Source: Rhipicephalus microplus
Lineage: Eukaryota; Arthropoda; Arachnida; Ixodida; Ixodidae
Reading direction: 5' to 3'
Assembly (NCBI RefSeq): GCF_043290135.1
Contig: NC_134707.1
Coordinates: 81,176,987-81,240,986 of the forward strand
DNA length: 64,000 nt
Made by a program: the position numbers and the translations under genes. How positions within the stretch are numbered: the first letter of the stretch is position 1; each line of letters begins with the position of its first letter. Below, piece after piece: positions 24,116-38,500 of this stretch. The notes below the pieces were generated by a model. The model worked only from the letters and a program-made list of their open reading frames with translations. It made no database searches and was not told the origin of the DNA.

Positions 24116-27100
24116 GTGTGTGTAGACAACAGTCCTAAAGGAAACACTCTTACGTGCAACCATGTTCCCCAGTGGCGCAATTGGTTAGCGCACGGTACTC
24201 ATACGACAGTTCTCGTGAGCTATGCCGGGGTTTTGAGTTCAAGCCTCACCTGGGGAATGAAATATTTATTAGTTTTCATATTTAGTCATGAGGTTAATTG
24301 TATACTCAATGCTGGCGACAGCTTGGCCCGAAAACATTTGTTTACTGGAGTTGTGTGTAGAGAACAGTCCCAAAGGAAACACTCTTATGTGCAACCGTGT
24401 TCCCCAGTGGCGCAATTGGTTAGCGCACGGTACTTATACGACAGTTCTCGTGAGCTATGCCGGGGTTGTGAGTTCGAGCCTCCCCTGGGGATTGAAATTT
24501 TTATTAGTTTTCATATTTAGTCATGAGGTTAATTGTATACTAAATGCTGGCGACAGCCTGGCCCGAAAACATTTGTTTACTGGAGTTGTGTGTAGACAAC
24601 AGTCCTAAAGGAAACACTCTTACGTGCAACCGTGTTCCCCAGTGGCGCAATTGGTTAGCGCACGGTACTTATACGACAGTTCTCGTGAGCTATGCCGGGA
24701 TTGTGAGTTCGAGCCTCACCTCGGGAATAAAATTCTTATTAGTTTCCATTATCAGTCATGAGGTTAATTGTATACTCAATGCTGGCGACTGCCTATCTCG
24801 AAAACATTTGTTTACTGGAGTTGTGTGTAGACAACAGTCCTAAAGAAAAGACTCCTACGTGCGACCGTGTTCCCCAGTGGCGCAATTAGTTAGTGCACGG
24901 TACTTATACGACAGTTCTCGTGAGCTATGCCGGGTTTGTGAGTTTGAGCCTCACCTGGGAAGTGAAATTTTTATTAGTTTTCATATTTAGCCATGAGGTT
25001 AATTGTATACTCAATGCTGGCGACTGCCTAGCTCGAAAACTATTGTTTACTGGTGTTGTGTGGAGACAACAGTCCTAAAGAAAAGACTCCTACGTGCGAC
25101 CGTGTTCCCCAGTGGCGCAATCGGTTAGCGCACGGTACCTATACAACAGTTCTGGTCAGCTATGCCGGGGTTGTGAGTTCGAGACTCACCTGGGGAATGA
25201 AATTTTTATTAGTTTTCATATTTAGTCATGAGGTTAATTGTATACTCAATGCTGGCGACTGCCTGGCTCGAAAACATTTGTTTACTGGAGGTGTGTGTAG
25301 ACAACAGTCCTAAAGGAAACACTCTTACGTGCGACCGTCTTCCCCAGTGGCGCAATTGGATAGCGCACGGTACTTATACGACAGTTCTCGTGAGCTATGC
25401 CGGGGTTGTGAGTTCGAGCCTCACCTGGGGCATGAAATTTTTATTAGTTTTCATATTTAGTCGTGAGGTTCATTGTATACTGAATGCTTTCGACTGCCTA
25501 GCTCGAAAACGTTTGTTTACTGGAGTTTTGCGCAGACAACAGTCCTAAAGGAAAGACTCCTACGTGTGACCGTGTCCCCAGTGGCGCAATCGGTTAGCGC
25601 ACGGTACCTTTACGTAAGTTCTCGTGAGCTATGCCGGGGTTGTGAGTTTGAGCCTCACCTGGGGAATGGAATTTTCATTAGTTTTCATATTTAGGCTTGA
25701 GGTTAATTGTATACTCAATGCTGGCGACTGCCTGGTTCGGAAACATTTGTTTACTGGAGTTGTGTGGAGACAACAGTCGTAAAGGAAACCCTCTTACGTG
25801 CAAACGTGTTCCCCAGTGGCGCAATTGGTTAGCGCACGGTACTTATACGACAGTTCTCGTCAGCTATGCCGAGGTTGTGAGTTCGAGACTCGCCTGTGGA
25901 ATGAAATTTTTATTAGTTTTCATATTTAGTCATGAGGTTAATTGTATACTCAATGCTGGCGACTGCCTGGCTCGAAAAAAATTTGTTTACTGGAGTTTTG
26001 CGCAGACAACAGTCCTAAAGGAAAGACTCCTACGTGCGACCGTGTTCCGCAGTGGCGCAATTGGTTAGCGCACGGTACTTACACGACAGTGCTTGTGAGC
26101 TATGCCGAGGTTGTGAGTTCGAGACTCGCCTGTGGAATGAAATTTTTATTAGTTTTCATATTTAGTCATGAGGTTAATTGTATACTCAATGCTGGCGACT
26201 GCCTGGCTCGAAAAAATTTGTTTACTGGAGTTTTGCGCAGACAACAGTCCTAAAGGAAAGACTCCTACGTGCGACCGTGTTCCGCAGTGGCGCAATTGGT
26301 TAGCGCACGGTACTTACACGACGGTTCTTGTAAGCTATGCCGGGGTTGTGAGTTTGAGCCTCGCCTGGGGAGTGAAATTTTTATTAGTTTTCATATTTAG
26401 CCATGAGGTAATTGTATACTCAATGCTGGCAACTGCCTAGCCTGAAAACATTTGTTTACTGGAGTTGTGTGTAGACAACAGTCCTAAAGGAAACACTTTT
26501 ACAAGCAACCGTGTTCCCCAGTGGCGCAATTGGTTAGCGCACGGTACTTATACGACAGTTCTCGTGAGCTATGCCGGGGTTGTGAGTTCGAGCCTCACCT
26601 GGGGAATGAAGTTTTTATTAGTTTTCATATTTTTACATGAGGTTAATTGTATACTCAATGCTGGCGACTGCCTGGCTCGAAAACATTTGTTTACCGGAGG
26701 TGTCTGTAGACAACAGTCCTAAAGGAAACACTCTTACGTGCAACCGCGTTCTCCAGTGGCGCAATTGGTTAGTGCACGGTACTTATACGACAGTTCTCGT
26801 GAGCTATGCCGGGGTTGTGAGTTCGAGCCTCACCTGGGGAATGAAATTTTTATTAGTTTTCATATTTAGTCATAAGGGTAATTGTATACTCAATGCTGGC
26901 GACTGCCTGGCTCGAAAACATTTGTTTACTGGAGTTGTGTGTAGACAACAGTCCTAAAGGAAAGACTCCTACGTGCGACCGTGTTCCCCAGTGGCGCAAT
27001 TAGTTAGCACACGGTACTTATACGACAGTTCTCGTGAGCTATACCGGGGTTGTGAGTTCGTCCCTCACCTATGGAATCAAATTTTTATTAGATTTCATAT

Positions 27101-30100
27101 TTAGTCATGAGGTTAATTGTATACTAAATGCTGACGACTGCCTGACTCGAAAACATTTGTTTACTGGAGGTGTGTGTAGACAACAGTCCTAAAGGAAACA
27201 CTCTTACGTGCAACCATGTTCCCCAGTGGCGCAATTGGTTAGCGCACGGTACTTATACGACAGTTCTCGTGAGCTATGCCGGGGTTTTGAGTTCAAGCCT
27301 CACCTGGGGAATGAAATATTTATTAGTTTTCATATTTAGTCATGAGGTTAATTGTATACTCAATGCTGGCGACAGCTTGGCCCGTAAACATTTGTTTACT
27401 GGAGTTGTGTGTAGAGAACAGTCCTAAAGGAAACACTCTTATGTGCAACCGTGTTCCCCAGTGGCGCAATTGGTTAGCGCACGGTACTTATACGACAGTT
27501 CTCGTGAGCTATGCCGGGGTTGTGAGTTCGAGCCTCCCCTGGGGATTGAAATTTTTATTAGTTTTCATATTTAGTCATGAGGTTAATTGTATACTCAATG
27601 CTGGCGACAGCCTGGCCCGAAAACATTTGTTTACTGGAGTTGTGTGTAGACAACAGTCCTAAAGGAAACACTCTTACGTGCAACCGTGTTCCCCAGTGGC
27701 GCAATTGGTTAGCGCACGGTACTTATACGACAGTTCTCGTGAGCTATGCCGGGATTGTGAGTTCGAGCCTCACCTGGGAAGTGAAATTTTTATTAGTTTT
27801 CATATTTAGCCATGAGGTTAATTGTATACTCAATGCTGGCGACTGCCTAGCTCGAAAACTATTGTTTACTGGTGTTGTGTGGAGACAACAGTCCTAAAGA
27901 AAAGACTCCTACGTGCGACCGTGTTCCCCAGTGGCGCAATCGGTTAGCGCATGGTACCTATACAACAGTTCTCGTCAGCTATGCCGGGGTTGTGAGTTCG
28001 AGACTCACCTGGGGAATGAAATTTTTATTAGTTTTCATATTTAGTCTTGAGGTTAATTGTATACTCAATGCTGGCGACTGCCTGGCTCGAAAACATTTGT
28101 TTACTGGAGGTGTGTGTAGACAACAGTCCTAAAGGAAACACTCTTACGTGCAAACGTGTTCCCCAGTGGCGCCATTGGTTAGCGCACGGTACTTATACGA
28201 CAGTTCTCGTCAGCTATGCCGAGGTTGTGAGTTCGAGACTCGCCTGTGGAATGAAATTTTTATTAGTTTTCATATTTAGTCATGAGGTTAATTGTATACT
28301 CAATGCTGGCGACTGCCTGGCTCGAAAAAATTTGTTTACTGGAGTTTTGCGCAGACAACAGTCCTAAAGGAAAGACTCTTACGTGCGACCGTGTTCCGCA
28401 GCGGCGCAATTGGTTAGCGCACGGTACTTACACGACAGTTCTTGTGAGCTATGCCGAGGTTGTGAGTTCGAGACTCGCCTGTGGAATGAAATTTTTATTA
28501 GTTTTCATATTTAGTCATGAGGTTAATTGTATACTCAATGCTGGCGACTGCCTGGCTCGAAAAAATTTGTTTACTGGAGTTTTGCGCAGACAACAGTCCT
28601 AAAGGAAAGACTCCTTCGTGCGACCGTGTTCCGCAGTGGCGCAATTGGTTAGCGCACGGTACTTACACGACGGTTCTTGTGAGCTATGCCGGGGTTGTGA
28701 GTTTGAGCCTCGCCTGGGGAGTGAAATTTTTATTAGTTTTCATATTTAGCCATGAGGTAATTGTATACTCAATGCTGGCAACTGCCTAGCCTGAAAACAT
28801 TTGTTTACTGGAGTTGTGTGTAGACAACAATCCTAAAGGAAACACTTTTACAAGCAACCGTGTTCCCCAGTGGCGCAATTGGTTAGCGCACGGTACTTAT
28901 ACGACAGTTCTCGTGAGCTATGCCGGGGTTGTGAGTTCGAGCCTCACCTGGGGAATGAAGTTTTTATCAGTTTTCATATTTTTACATGAGGTTAATTGTA
29001 TACTCAATGCTGGCGACTGCCTGGCTCGAAAACATTTGTTTACCGGAGGTGTGTGTAGACAACAGTCCTAAAGGAAACACTCTTACGTGCAACCGCGTTC
29101 TCCAGTGGCGCAATTGGTTAGTGCACGGTACTTATACGACAGTTCTCGTGAGCTATGCCGGGGTTGTGAGTTCGAGCCTCACCTGGGGAATGAAATTTTT
29201 ATTAGTTTTCATAATTAGTCATGAGGTTAATTGTATACTCAATGCTGGCGACTGCCTGGCTCGAAAACATTTGTTTACTGGAGTTGTGTGTAGACAACAG
29301 TCCTAAAGGAAACACTCTTACGTGCAACCGCGTTCTCCAGTGGCGCAATTGGTTAGCGCACGGTACTTATACGACAGTTCTCGTGAGCTATGCCGGGGTT
29401 GTGAGTTCGAGCCTCACCTGGGGAATGAAATTTTTATTAGTTTTCATATTTAGTCATGAGGTTAATTGTATACTCAATGCTGGCGACTGCCTGGCTCGAA
29501 AACATTTGTTTACTGGAGTTGTGTGTAGACAACAGTCCTAAAGGAAAGACTCCTACGTGCGACCGTGTTCCCCAGTGGCGCAATTAGTTAGCACACGGTA
29601 CTTATACGACAGTTTTCGTGAGCTATGCCGGGGTTGTGAGTTCGTCCCTCACCTATGGAATCACATTTTTATTAGATTTCATATTTAGTCATGAGGTTAA
29701 TTGTATACTAAATGCTGACTACAGCCTGACTCGAAAACATTTGTTTACTGGAGGTGTGTGTAGACAACAGTCCTAAAGAAAACACTCTTACGTGCAACCA
29801 TGTTCCCCAGTGGCGCAATTGGTTAGCGCACGGTACTTATACGACAGTTCTCGTGAGCTATGCCGGGGTTTTGAGTTCAAGCCTCACCTGGGGAATGAAA
29901 TATTTATTATTTTTCATATTTAGTCATGAGGTTAATTGTATACTCAATGCTGGCGACAGCTTGGCCCGAAAACATTTGTTTACTGGAGTTGTGTGTAGAG
30001 AACAGTCCTAAAGGAAACACTCTTAAGTGCAACCGTGTTCCCCAGTGGCGCAATTGGTTAGCGCACGGTACTTATACGACAGTTCTCGTGAGCTATGCCG

Positions 30101-32570
30101 GGGTTGTGAGTTCGAGCCTCCCCTGGGGATTGAAATTTTTATTAGTTTTCATATTTAGTCATGAGGTTAATTGTATACTCAATGCTGGCGACTGCCTAGC
30201 TCGAAAACATTTGTTTACTGGAGTTGTGTGTAGGCAACAGTCCTAAAGAAAAGACTCCTACGTGCGACCGTGTTCCCCAGTGGCGCAATTGGTTAGCGCA
30301 CGGTACTTATACGACAGTTCTCGTCAGCTATGCCGGGGTTGTGAGTTCGAGACTCACCTGTGGAATGAAATTTTTATTAGTTTTCATATTTAGTCATGAG
30401 GTTATTTGTATACTCAATGCTGGCGACTGCCTGGCTCGAAAACATTTGTTTACTGGAGTTGTGTGTAGACAACAGTCCTAAAGAAAAGACTCCTACGTGC
30501 GACCGTGTTCCCCAGTGGCGCAATTAGTTAGCGCACGGTACTTATACGACAGTTCTCGTGAGCTATGCCGGGTTTGTGAGTTTGAGCCTCACCTGGGGAG
30601 TGAAATTTTTATTAGTTTTCATATTGAGCCATGAGGATAATTGTATACTCAATGCTGGCGACTGCCTAGCTCGAAAACTATTGTTTTCTGGAGTTGTGTG
30701 GAGACAACAGTCCTAAAGAAAAGACTCCTACGTGCGACCGTGTTCCCCAGTGGCGCAATCGGTTAGCGCACGGTACTTATACAACAGTTCTCGTCAGCTA
30801 TGCCGGGGTTGTGAGTTCGAGACTCACTTGTGGAATGAAATTTTTATTAGGTTTCATATTTAGTCATGAGGTTAATTGTATACTCAATGCTGGCGACTGC
30901 CTGGCTCGAAAACATTTGTTTACTGGAGTCTTGCGCAGACAACAGTCCTCAAGGAAAGACTCCTATGTGCAACCGTGTTCCCCAGTGGCGCAATTGGTTA
31001 GCGCACCATACTTATACGACAGTTCTCGTGAGCTATGCCGGGGTTGTGAGTTTGAGCCTCACCTGGGGAGTGAAATTTTTATTAGTTTTCATATTTAGCC
31101 ATGAGGTTAATTGTATACTCAATGCTGGCGACTGCCTAGCTCGAAAACTATTGTTTACTGGAGTTGTGTGGAGACAACAGTCCTAAAGAAAAGGCTCCTA
31201 CGTGCGACCGTGTTCCCCAGTGGTGCAATCGGTTAGCGCACAGTACCTATACAACAGTTCTCGTCAGCTATGCCGGGGTTGTGAGTTCGAGACTCACCTG
31301 GGGAATGAAATTTTTATCAGTTTTCATATTTAGTCATGAGGTTAATTGTATACTCAATGCTGGCGACTGCCTGGCTCGAAAACATTTGTTTACTGGAGGT
31401 GTGTGTAGACAACAGTCCTAAAGGAAACACTCTTACGTGCAACCGTGTTCCCCAGTGGCGCAATTGGTTAGCGCACCATACTTATACGACAGTTCTCGTG
31501 AGCTATCCCGGGGTTGTGAGTTCGAGCCTCACCTGGGGAATGAAATTTTTATTAGTTTTCATATTTAGTCATAAGGTCAACTGTATACGCAATGCTGGCG
31601 ACTGCCTGGCTCGAAAACATTTGTTTAATGGAGGTGTGTGTAGACAACAGTCGTAAAGGAAACACTCTAACGTGAAACCGTGTTCCCCAGTGGCGCAATT
31701 GGTTAGCGCACGGTACTTATGCGACAGTTCTCGTGAGCTATGCAACGTTGTGAGTTCGAGCCTCACCTGGGGAATGAAAATTTTATTGGTTTTCATATTT
31801 AGTCATGAGGTTAATTGTATACTCAATGCTGGCGACTGCCTGGCTCGAAAACATTTGTTTACTGGAGGTGTGTGTAGAGAACAGTCCTAAAGGAAACACT
31901 CTTACGTGCAACCGTGTTCCCCAGTGGCGCAATTGGTTAGCGCACGGTACTTATGCGACAGTTCTCGTGAGCTATGCCGGGGTTGTGATTTCGAGCCTCA
32001 CCTGGGGAATGAAATTTTTATTAGTTTTCATTATTAGTCATGAGGTTAATTGTATACTCAATGCTGGCGACTGCCTGGCTCGAAAACATTTGTTTACTGG
32101 AGGTGTGTGTAGACAACAGTCCTAAAGGAAACACTCTTACGTGAAACCGTGTTCGCAGTGGCGCAATTGGTTAGCGCACGGTACTTATACGACAGTTCTC
32201 GTGAGCTATGCCGGGGTTGTGAGTTCGAGCCTCACCTGGGAAATGAAATTTTTATTAGTTTTCATTATTAGTCATGAGGTTAATTGTATACTCAATGCTG
32301 GCGACTGCCTGGCTCGAAACATTTGCTTACTGGAGGTGTGTGTAGACAACAGTCCTAAAGGAAAGACTCCTACGTGCGACCGTGTTCCCCAGTGGCGCAA
32401 TTAGTTAGCACACGGTACTTATACGACAGTTCTCGTGAGCTATGCCGGGGTTGTGAGTTCGTCTCTCACCTATGGAATCAAATTTTTATTAGATTTCATA
32501 TTTAGTCATGAGGTTAATTGTATACTAAATGCTGACGACTGCCTGACTCGAAAACATTTGTTTACTGGAG
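24116..32570 (+). repeat. Large segmental repeat, copy A (8,455 bp, 36 monomers)
   Basis: The segment is followed by a second copy at offset 8,455 bp (24.1-27.9 kb against 32.6-36.4 kb), which becomes 8,925 bp after a two-monomer insertion in copy B. Within the copy, marker units lie 13, 11 and 12 monomers apart. Confidence 0.85.
24166..24257 (+). tRNA. tRNA-like copy with anticodon CAT (3 of 7)
   Basis: CAT is at 24200-24202. The copy marks the left end of an 8,455-bp duplicated segment. Confidence 0.7.
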
Positions 32571-35500
32571 GTGTGTGTAGACAACAGTCCTAAAGGAAAC
32601 ACTCTTACGTGCAACCATGTTCCCCAGTGGCGCAATTGGTTAGCGCACGGTACTCATACGACAGTTCTCGTGAGCTATGCCGGGGTTTTGAGTTCAAGCC
32701 TCACCTGGGGAATGAAATATTTATTAGTTTTCATATTTAGTCATGAGGTTAATTGTATACTCAATGCTGGCGACAGCTTGGCCCGAAAACATTTGTTTAC
32801 TGGAGTTGTGTGTAGAGAACAGTCCCAAAGGAAACACTCTTATGTGCAACCGTGTTCCCCAGTGGCGCAATTGGTTAGCGCACGGTACTTATACGACAGT
32901 TCTCGTGAGCTATGCCGGGGTTGTGAGTTCGAGCCTCCCCTGGGGATTGAAATTTTTATTAGTTTTCATATTTAGTCATGAGGTTAATTGTATACTCAAT
33001 GCTGGCGACAGCCTGGCCCGAAAACATTTGTTTACTGGAGTTGTGTGTAGACAACAGTCCTAAAGGAAACACTCTTACGTGCAACCGTGTTCCCCAGTGG
33101 CGCAATTGGTTAGCGCACGGTACTTATACGACAGTTCTCGTGAGCTATGCCGGGATTGTGAGTTCGAGCCTCACCTCGGGAATGAAATTCTTATTAGTTT
33201 CCATTATCAGTCATGAGGTTAATTGTATACTCAATGCTGGCGACTGCCTATCTCGAAAACATTTGTTTACTGGAGTTGTGTGTAGACAACAGTCCTAAAG
33301 AAAAGACTCCTACGTGCGACCGTGTTCCCCAGTGGCGCAATTAGTTAGTGCACGGTACTTATACGACAGTTCTCGTGAGCTATGCCGGGTTTGTGAGTTT
33401 GAGCCTCACCTGGGAAGTGAAATTTTTATTAGTTTTCATATTTAGCCATGAGGTTAATTGTATACTCAATGCTGGCGACTGCCTAGCTCGAAAACTATTG
33501 TTTACTGGTGTTGTGTGGAGACAACAGTCCTAAAGAAAAGACTCCTACGTGCGACCGTGTTCCCCAGTGGCGCAATCGGTTAGCGCACGGTACCTATACA
33601 ACAGTTCTGGTCAGCTATGCCGGGGTTGTGAGTTCGAGACTCACCTGGGGAATGAAATTTTTATTAGTTTTCATATTTAGTCATGAGGTTAATTGTATAC
33701 TCAATGCTGGCGACTGCCTGGCTCGAAAACATTTGTTTACTGGAGGTGTGTGTAGACAACAGTCCTAAAGGAAACACTCTTACGTGCGACCGTCTTCCCC
33801 AGTGGCGCAATTGGATAGCGCACGGTACTTATACGACAGTTCTCGTGAGCTATGCCGGGGTTGTGAGTTCGAGCCTCACCTGGGGCATGAAATTTTTATT
33901 AGTTTTCATATTTAGTCGTGAGGTTCATTGTATACTGAATGCTTTCGACTGCCTGGCTCGAAAACGTTTGTTTACTGGAGTTTTGCGCAGACAACAGTCC
34001 TAAAGGAAAGACTCCTACGTGTGACCGTGTCCCCAGTGGCGCAATCGGTTAGCGCACGGTACCTTTACGTAAGTTCTCGTGAGCTATGCCGGGGTTGTGA
34101 GTTTGAGCCTCACCTGGGGAATGGAATTTTCATTAGTTTTCATATTTAGGCTTGAGGTTAATTGTATACTCAATGCTGGCGACTGCCTGGTTCGGAAACA
34201 TTTGTTTACTGGAGTTGTGTGGAGACAACAGTCGTAAAGGAAACCCTCTTACGTGCAAACGTGTTCCCCAGTGGCGCAATTGGTTAGCGCACGGTACTTA
34301 TACGACAGTTCTCGTCAGCTATGCCGAGGTTGTGAGTTCGAGACTCGCCTGTGGAATGAAATTTTTATTAGTTTTCATATTTAGTCATGAGGTTAATTGT
34401 ATACTCAATGCTGGCGACTGCCTGGCTCGAAAAAAATTTGTTTACTGGAGTTTTGCGCAGACAACAGTCCTAAAGGAAAGACTCCTACGTGCGACCGTGT
34501 TCCGCAGTGGCGCAATTGGTTAGCGCACGGTACTTACACGACAGTGCTTGTGAGCTATGCCGAGGTTGTGAGTTCGAGACTCGCCTGTGGAATGAAATTT
34601 TTATTAGTTTTCATATTTAGTCATGAGGTTAATTGTATACTCAATGCTGGCGACTGCCTGGCTCGAAAAAATTTGTTTACTGGAGTTTTGCGCAGACAAC
34701 AGTCCTAAAGGAAAGACTCCTACGTGCGACCGTGTTCCGCAGTGGCGCAATTGGTTAGCGCACGGTACTTACACGACGGTTCTTGTAAGCTATGCCGGGG
34801 TTGTGAGTTTGAGCCTCGCCTGGGGAGTGAAATTTTTATTAGTTTTCATATTTAGCCATGAGGTAATTGTATACTCAATGCTGGCAACTGCCTAGCCTGA
34901 AAACATTTGTTTACTGGAGTTGTGTGTAGACAACAGTCCTAAAGGAAACACTTTTACAAGCAACCGTGTTCCCCAGTGGCGCAATTGGTTAGCGCACGGT
35001 ACTTATACGACAGTTCTCGTGAGCTATGCCGGGGTTGTGAGTTCGAGCCTCACCTGGGGAATGAAGTTTTTATTAGTTTTCATATTTTTACATGAGGTTA
35101 ATTGTATACTCAATGCTGGCGACTGCCTGGCTCGAAAACATTTGTTTACCGGAGGTGTCTGTAGACAACAGTCCTAAAGGAAACACTCTTACGTGCAACC
35201 GCGTTCTCCAGTGGCGCAATTGGTTAGTGCACGGTACTTATACGACAGTTCTCGTGAGCTATGCCGGGGTTGTGAGTTCGAGCCTCACCTGGGGAATGAA
35301 ATTTTTATTAGTTTTCATATTTAGTCATGAGGGTAATTGTATACTCAATGCTGGCGACTGCCTGGCTCGAAAACATTTGTTTACTGGAGTTGTGTGTAGA
35401 CAACAGTCCTAAAGGAAAGACTCCTACGTGCGACCGTGTTCCCCAGTGGCGCAATTAGTTAGCACACGGTACTTATACGACAGTTCTCGTGAGCTATACC

Positions 35501-38500
35501 GGGGTTGTGAGTTCGTCCCTCACCTATGGAATCAAATTTTTATTAGATTTCATATTTAGTCATGAGGTTAATTGTATACTAAATGCTGACGACTGCCTGA
35601 CTCGAAAACATTTGTTTACTGGAGGTGTGTGTAGACAACAGTCCTAAAGGAAACACTCTTACGTGCAACCATGTTCCCCAGTGGCGCAATTGGTTAGCGC
35701 ACGGTACTTATACGACAGTTCTCGTGAGCTATGCCGGGGTTTTGAGTTCAAGCCTCACCTGGGGAATGAAATATTTATTAGTTTTCATATTTAGTCATGA
35801 GGTTAATTGTATACTCAATGCTGGCGACAGCTTGGCCCGAAAACATTTGTTTACTGGAGTTGTGTGTAGAGAACAGTCCTAAAGGAAACACTCTTATGTG
35901 CAACCGTGTTCCCCAGTGGCGCAATTGGTTAGCGCACGGTACTTATACGACAGTTCTCGTGAGCTATGCCGGGGTTGTGAGTTCGAGCCTCCCCTGGGGA
36001 TTGAAATTTTTATTAGTTTTCATATTTAGTCATGAGGTTAATTGTATACTCAATGCTGGCGACAGCCTGGCCCGAAAACATTTGTTTACTGGAGTTGTGT
36101 GTAGACAACAGTCCTAAAGGAAACACTCTTACGTGCAACCGTGTTCCCCAGTGGCGCAATTGGTTAGCGCACGGTACTTATACGACAGTTCTCGTGAGCT
36201 ATGCCGGGGTTTTGAGTTCAAGCCTCACCTGGGGAATGAAATATTTATTAGTTTTCATATTTAGTCATGAGGTTAATTGTATACTCAATGCTGGCGACAG
36301 CTTGGCCCGAAAACATTTGTTTACTGGAGTTGTGTGTAGAGAACAGTCCTAAAGGAAACACTCTTATGTGCAACCGTGTTCCCCAGTGGCGCAATTGGTT
36401 AGCGCACGGTACTTATACGACAGTTCTCGTGAGCTATGCCGGGGTTGTGAGTTCGAGCCTCCCCTGGGGATTGAAATTTTTATTAGTTTTCATATTTAGT
36501 CATGAGGTTAATTGTATACTCAATGCTGGCGACAGCCTGGCCCGAAAACATTTGTTTACTGGAGTTGTGTGTAGACAACAGTCCTAAAGGAAACACTCTT
36601 ACGTGCAACCGTGTTCCCCAGTGGCGCAATTGGTTAGCGCACGGTACTTATACGACAGTTCTCGTGAGCTATGCCGGGATTGTGAGTTCGAGCCTCACCT
36701 GGGAAGTGAAATTTTTATTAGTTTTCATATTTAGCCATGAGGTTAATTGTATACTCAATGCTGGCGACTGCCTAGCTCGAAAACTATTGTTTACTGGTGT
36801 TGTGTGGAGACAACAGTCCTAAAGAAAAGACTCCTACGTGCGACCGTGTTCCCCAGTGGCGCAATCGGTTAGCGCATGGTACCTATACAACAGTTCTCGT
36901 CAGCTATGCCGGGGTTGTGAGTTCGAGACTCACCTGGGGAATGAAATTTTTATTAGTTTTCATATTTAGTCTTGAGGTTAATTGTATACTCAATGCTGGC
37001 GACTGCCTGGCTCGAAAACATTTGTTTACTGGAGGTGTGTGTAGACAACAGTCCTAAAGGAAACACTCTTACGTGCAAACGTGTTCCCCAGTGGCGCCAT
37101 TGGTTAGCGCACGGTACTTATACGACAGTTCTCGTCAGCTATGCCGAGGTTGTGAGTTCGAGACTCGCCTGTGGAATGAAATTTTTATTAGTTTTCATAT
37201 TTAGTCATGAGGTTAATTGTATACTCAATGCTGGCGACTGCCTGGCTCGAAAAAATTTGTTTACTGGAGTTTTGCGCAGACAACAGTCCTAAAGGAAAGA
37301 CTCTTACGTGCGACCGTGTTCCGCAGCGGCGCAATTGGTTAGCGCACGGTACTTACACGACAGTTCTTGTGAGCTATGCCGAGGTTGTGAGTTCGAGACT
37401 CGCCTGTGGAATGAAATTTTTATTAGTTTTCATATTTAGTCATGAGGTTAATTGTATACTCAATGCTGGCGACTGCCTGGCTCGAAAAAATTTGTTTACT
37501 GGAGTTTTGCGCAGACAACAGTCCTAAAGGAAAGACTCCTACGTGCGACCGTGTTCCCCAGTGGCGCAATCGGTTAGCGCACGGTACTTATACAACAGTT
37601 CTCGTCAGCTATGCCGGGGTTGTGAGTTCGAGCCTCGCCTGGGGAGTGAAATTTTTATTAGTTTTCATATTTAGCCATGAGGTAATTGTATACTCAATGC
37701 TGGCAACTGCCTAGCCTGAAAACATTTGTTTACTGGAGTTGTGTGTAGACAACAATCCTAAAGGAAACACTTTTACAAGCAACCGTGTTCCCCAGTGGCG
37801 CAATTGGTTAGCGCACGGTACTTATACGACAGTTCTCGTGAGCTATGCCGGGGTTGTGAGTTCGAGCCTCACCTGGGGAATGAAGTTTTTATCAGTTTTC
37901 ATATTTTTACATGAGGTTAATTGTATACTCAATGCTGGCGACTGCCTGGCTCGAAAACATTTGTTTACCGGAGGTGTGTGTAGACAACAGTCCTAAAGGA
38001 AACACTCTTACGTGCAACCGCGTTCTCCAGTGGCGCAATTGGTTAGTGCACGGTACTTATACGACAGTTCTCGTGAGCTATGCCGGGGTTGTGAGTTCGA
38101 GCCTCACCTGGGGAATGAAATTTTTATTAGTTTTCATAATTAGTCATGAGGTTAATTGTATACTCAATGCTGGCGACTGCCTGGCTCGAAAACATTTGTT
38201 TACTGGAGTTGTGTGTAGACAACAGTCCTAAAGGAAACACTCTTACGTGCAACCGCGTTCTCCAGTGGCGCAATTGGTTAGCGCACGGTACTTATACGAC
38301 AGTTCTCGTGAGCTATGCCGGGGTTGTGAGTTCGAGCCTCACCTGGGGAATGAAATTTTTATTAGTTTTCATATTTAGTCATGAGGTTAATTGTATACTC
38401 AATGCTGGCGACTGCCTGGCTCGAAAACATTTGTTTACTGGAGTTGTGTGTAGACAACAGTCCTAAAGGAAAGACTCCTACGTGCGACCGTGTTCCCCAG

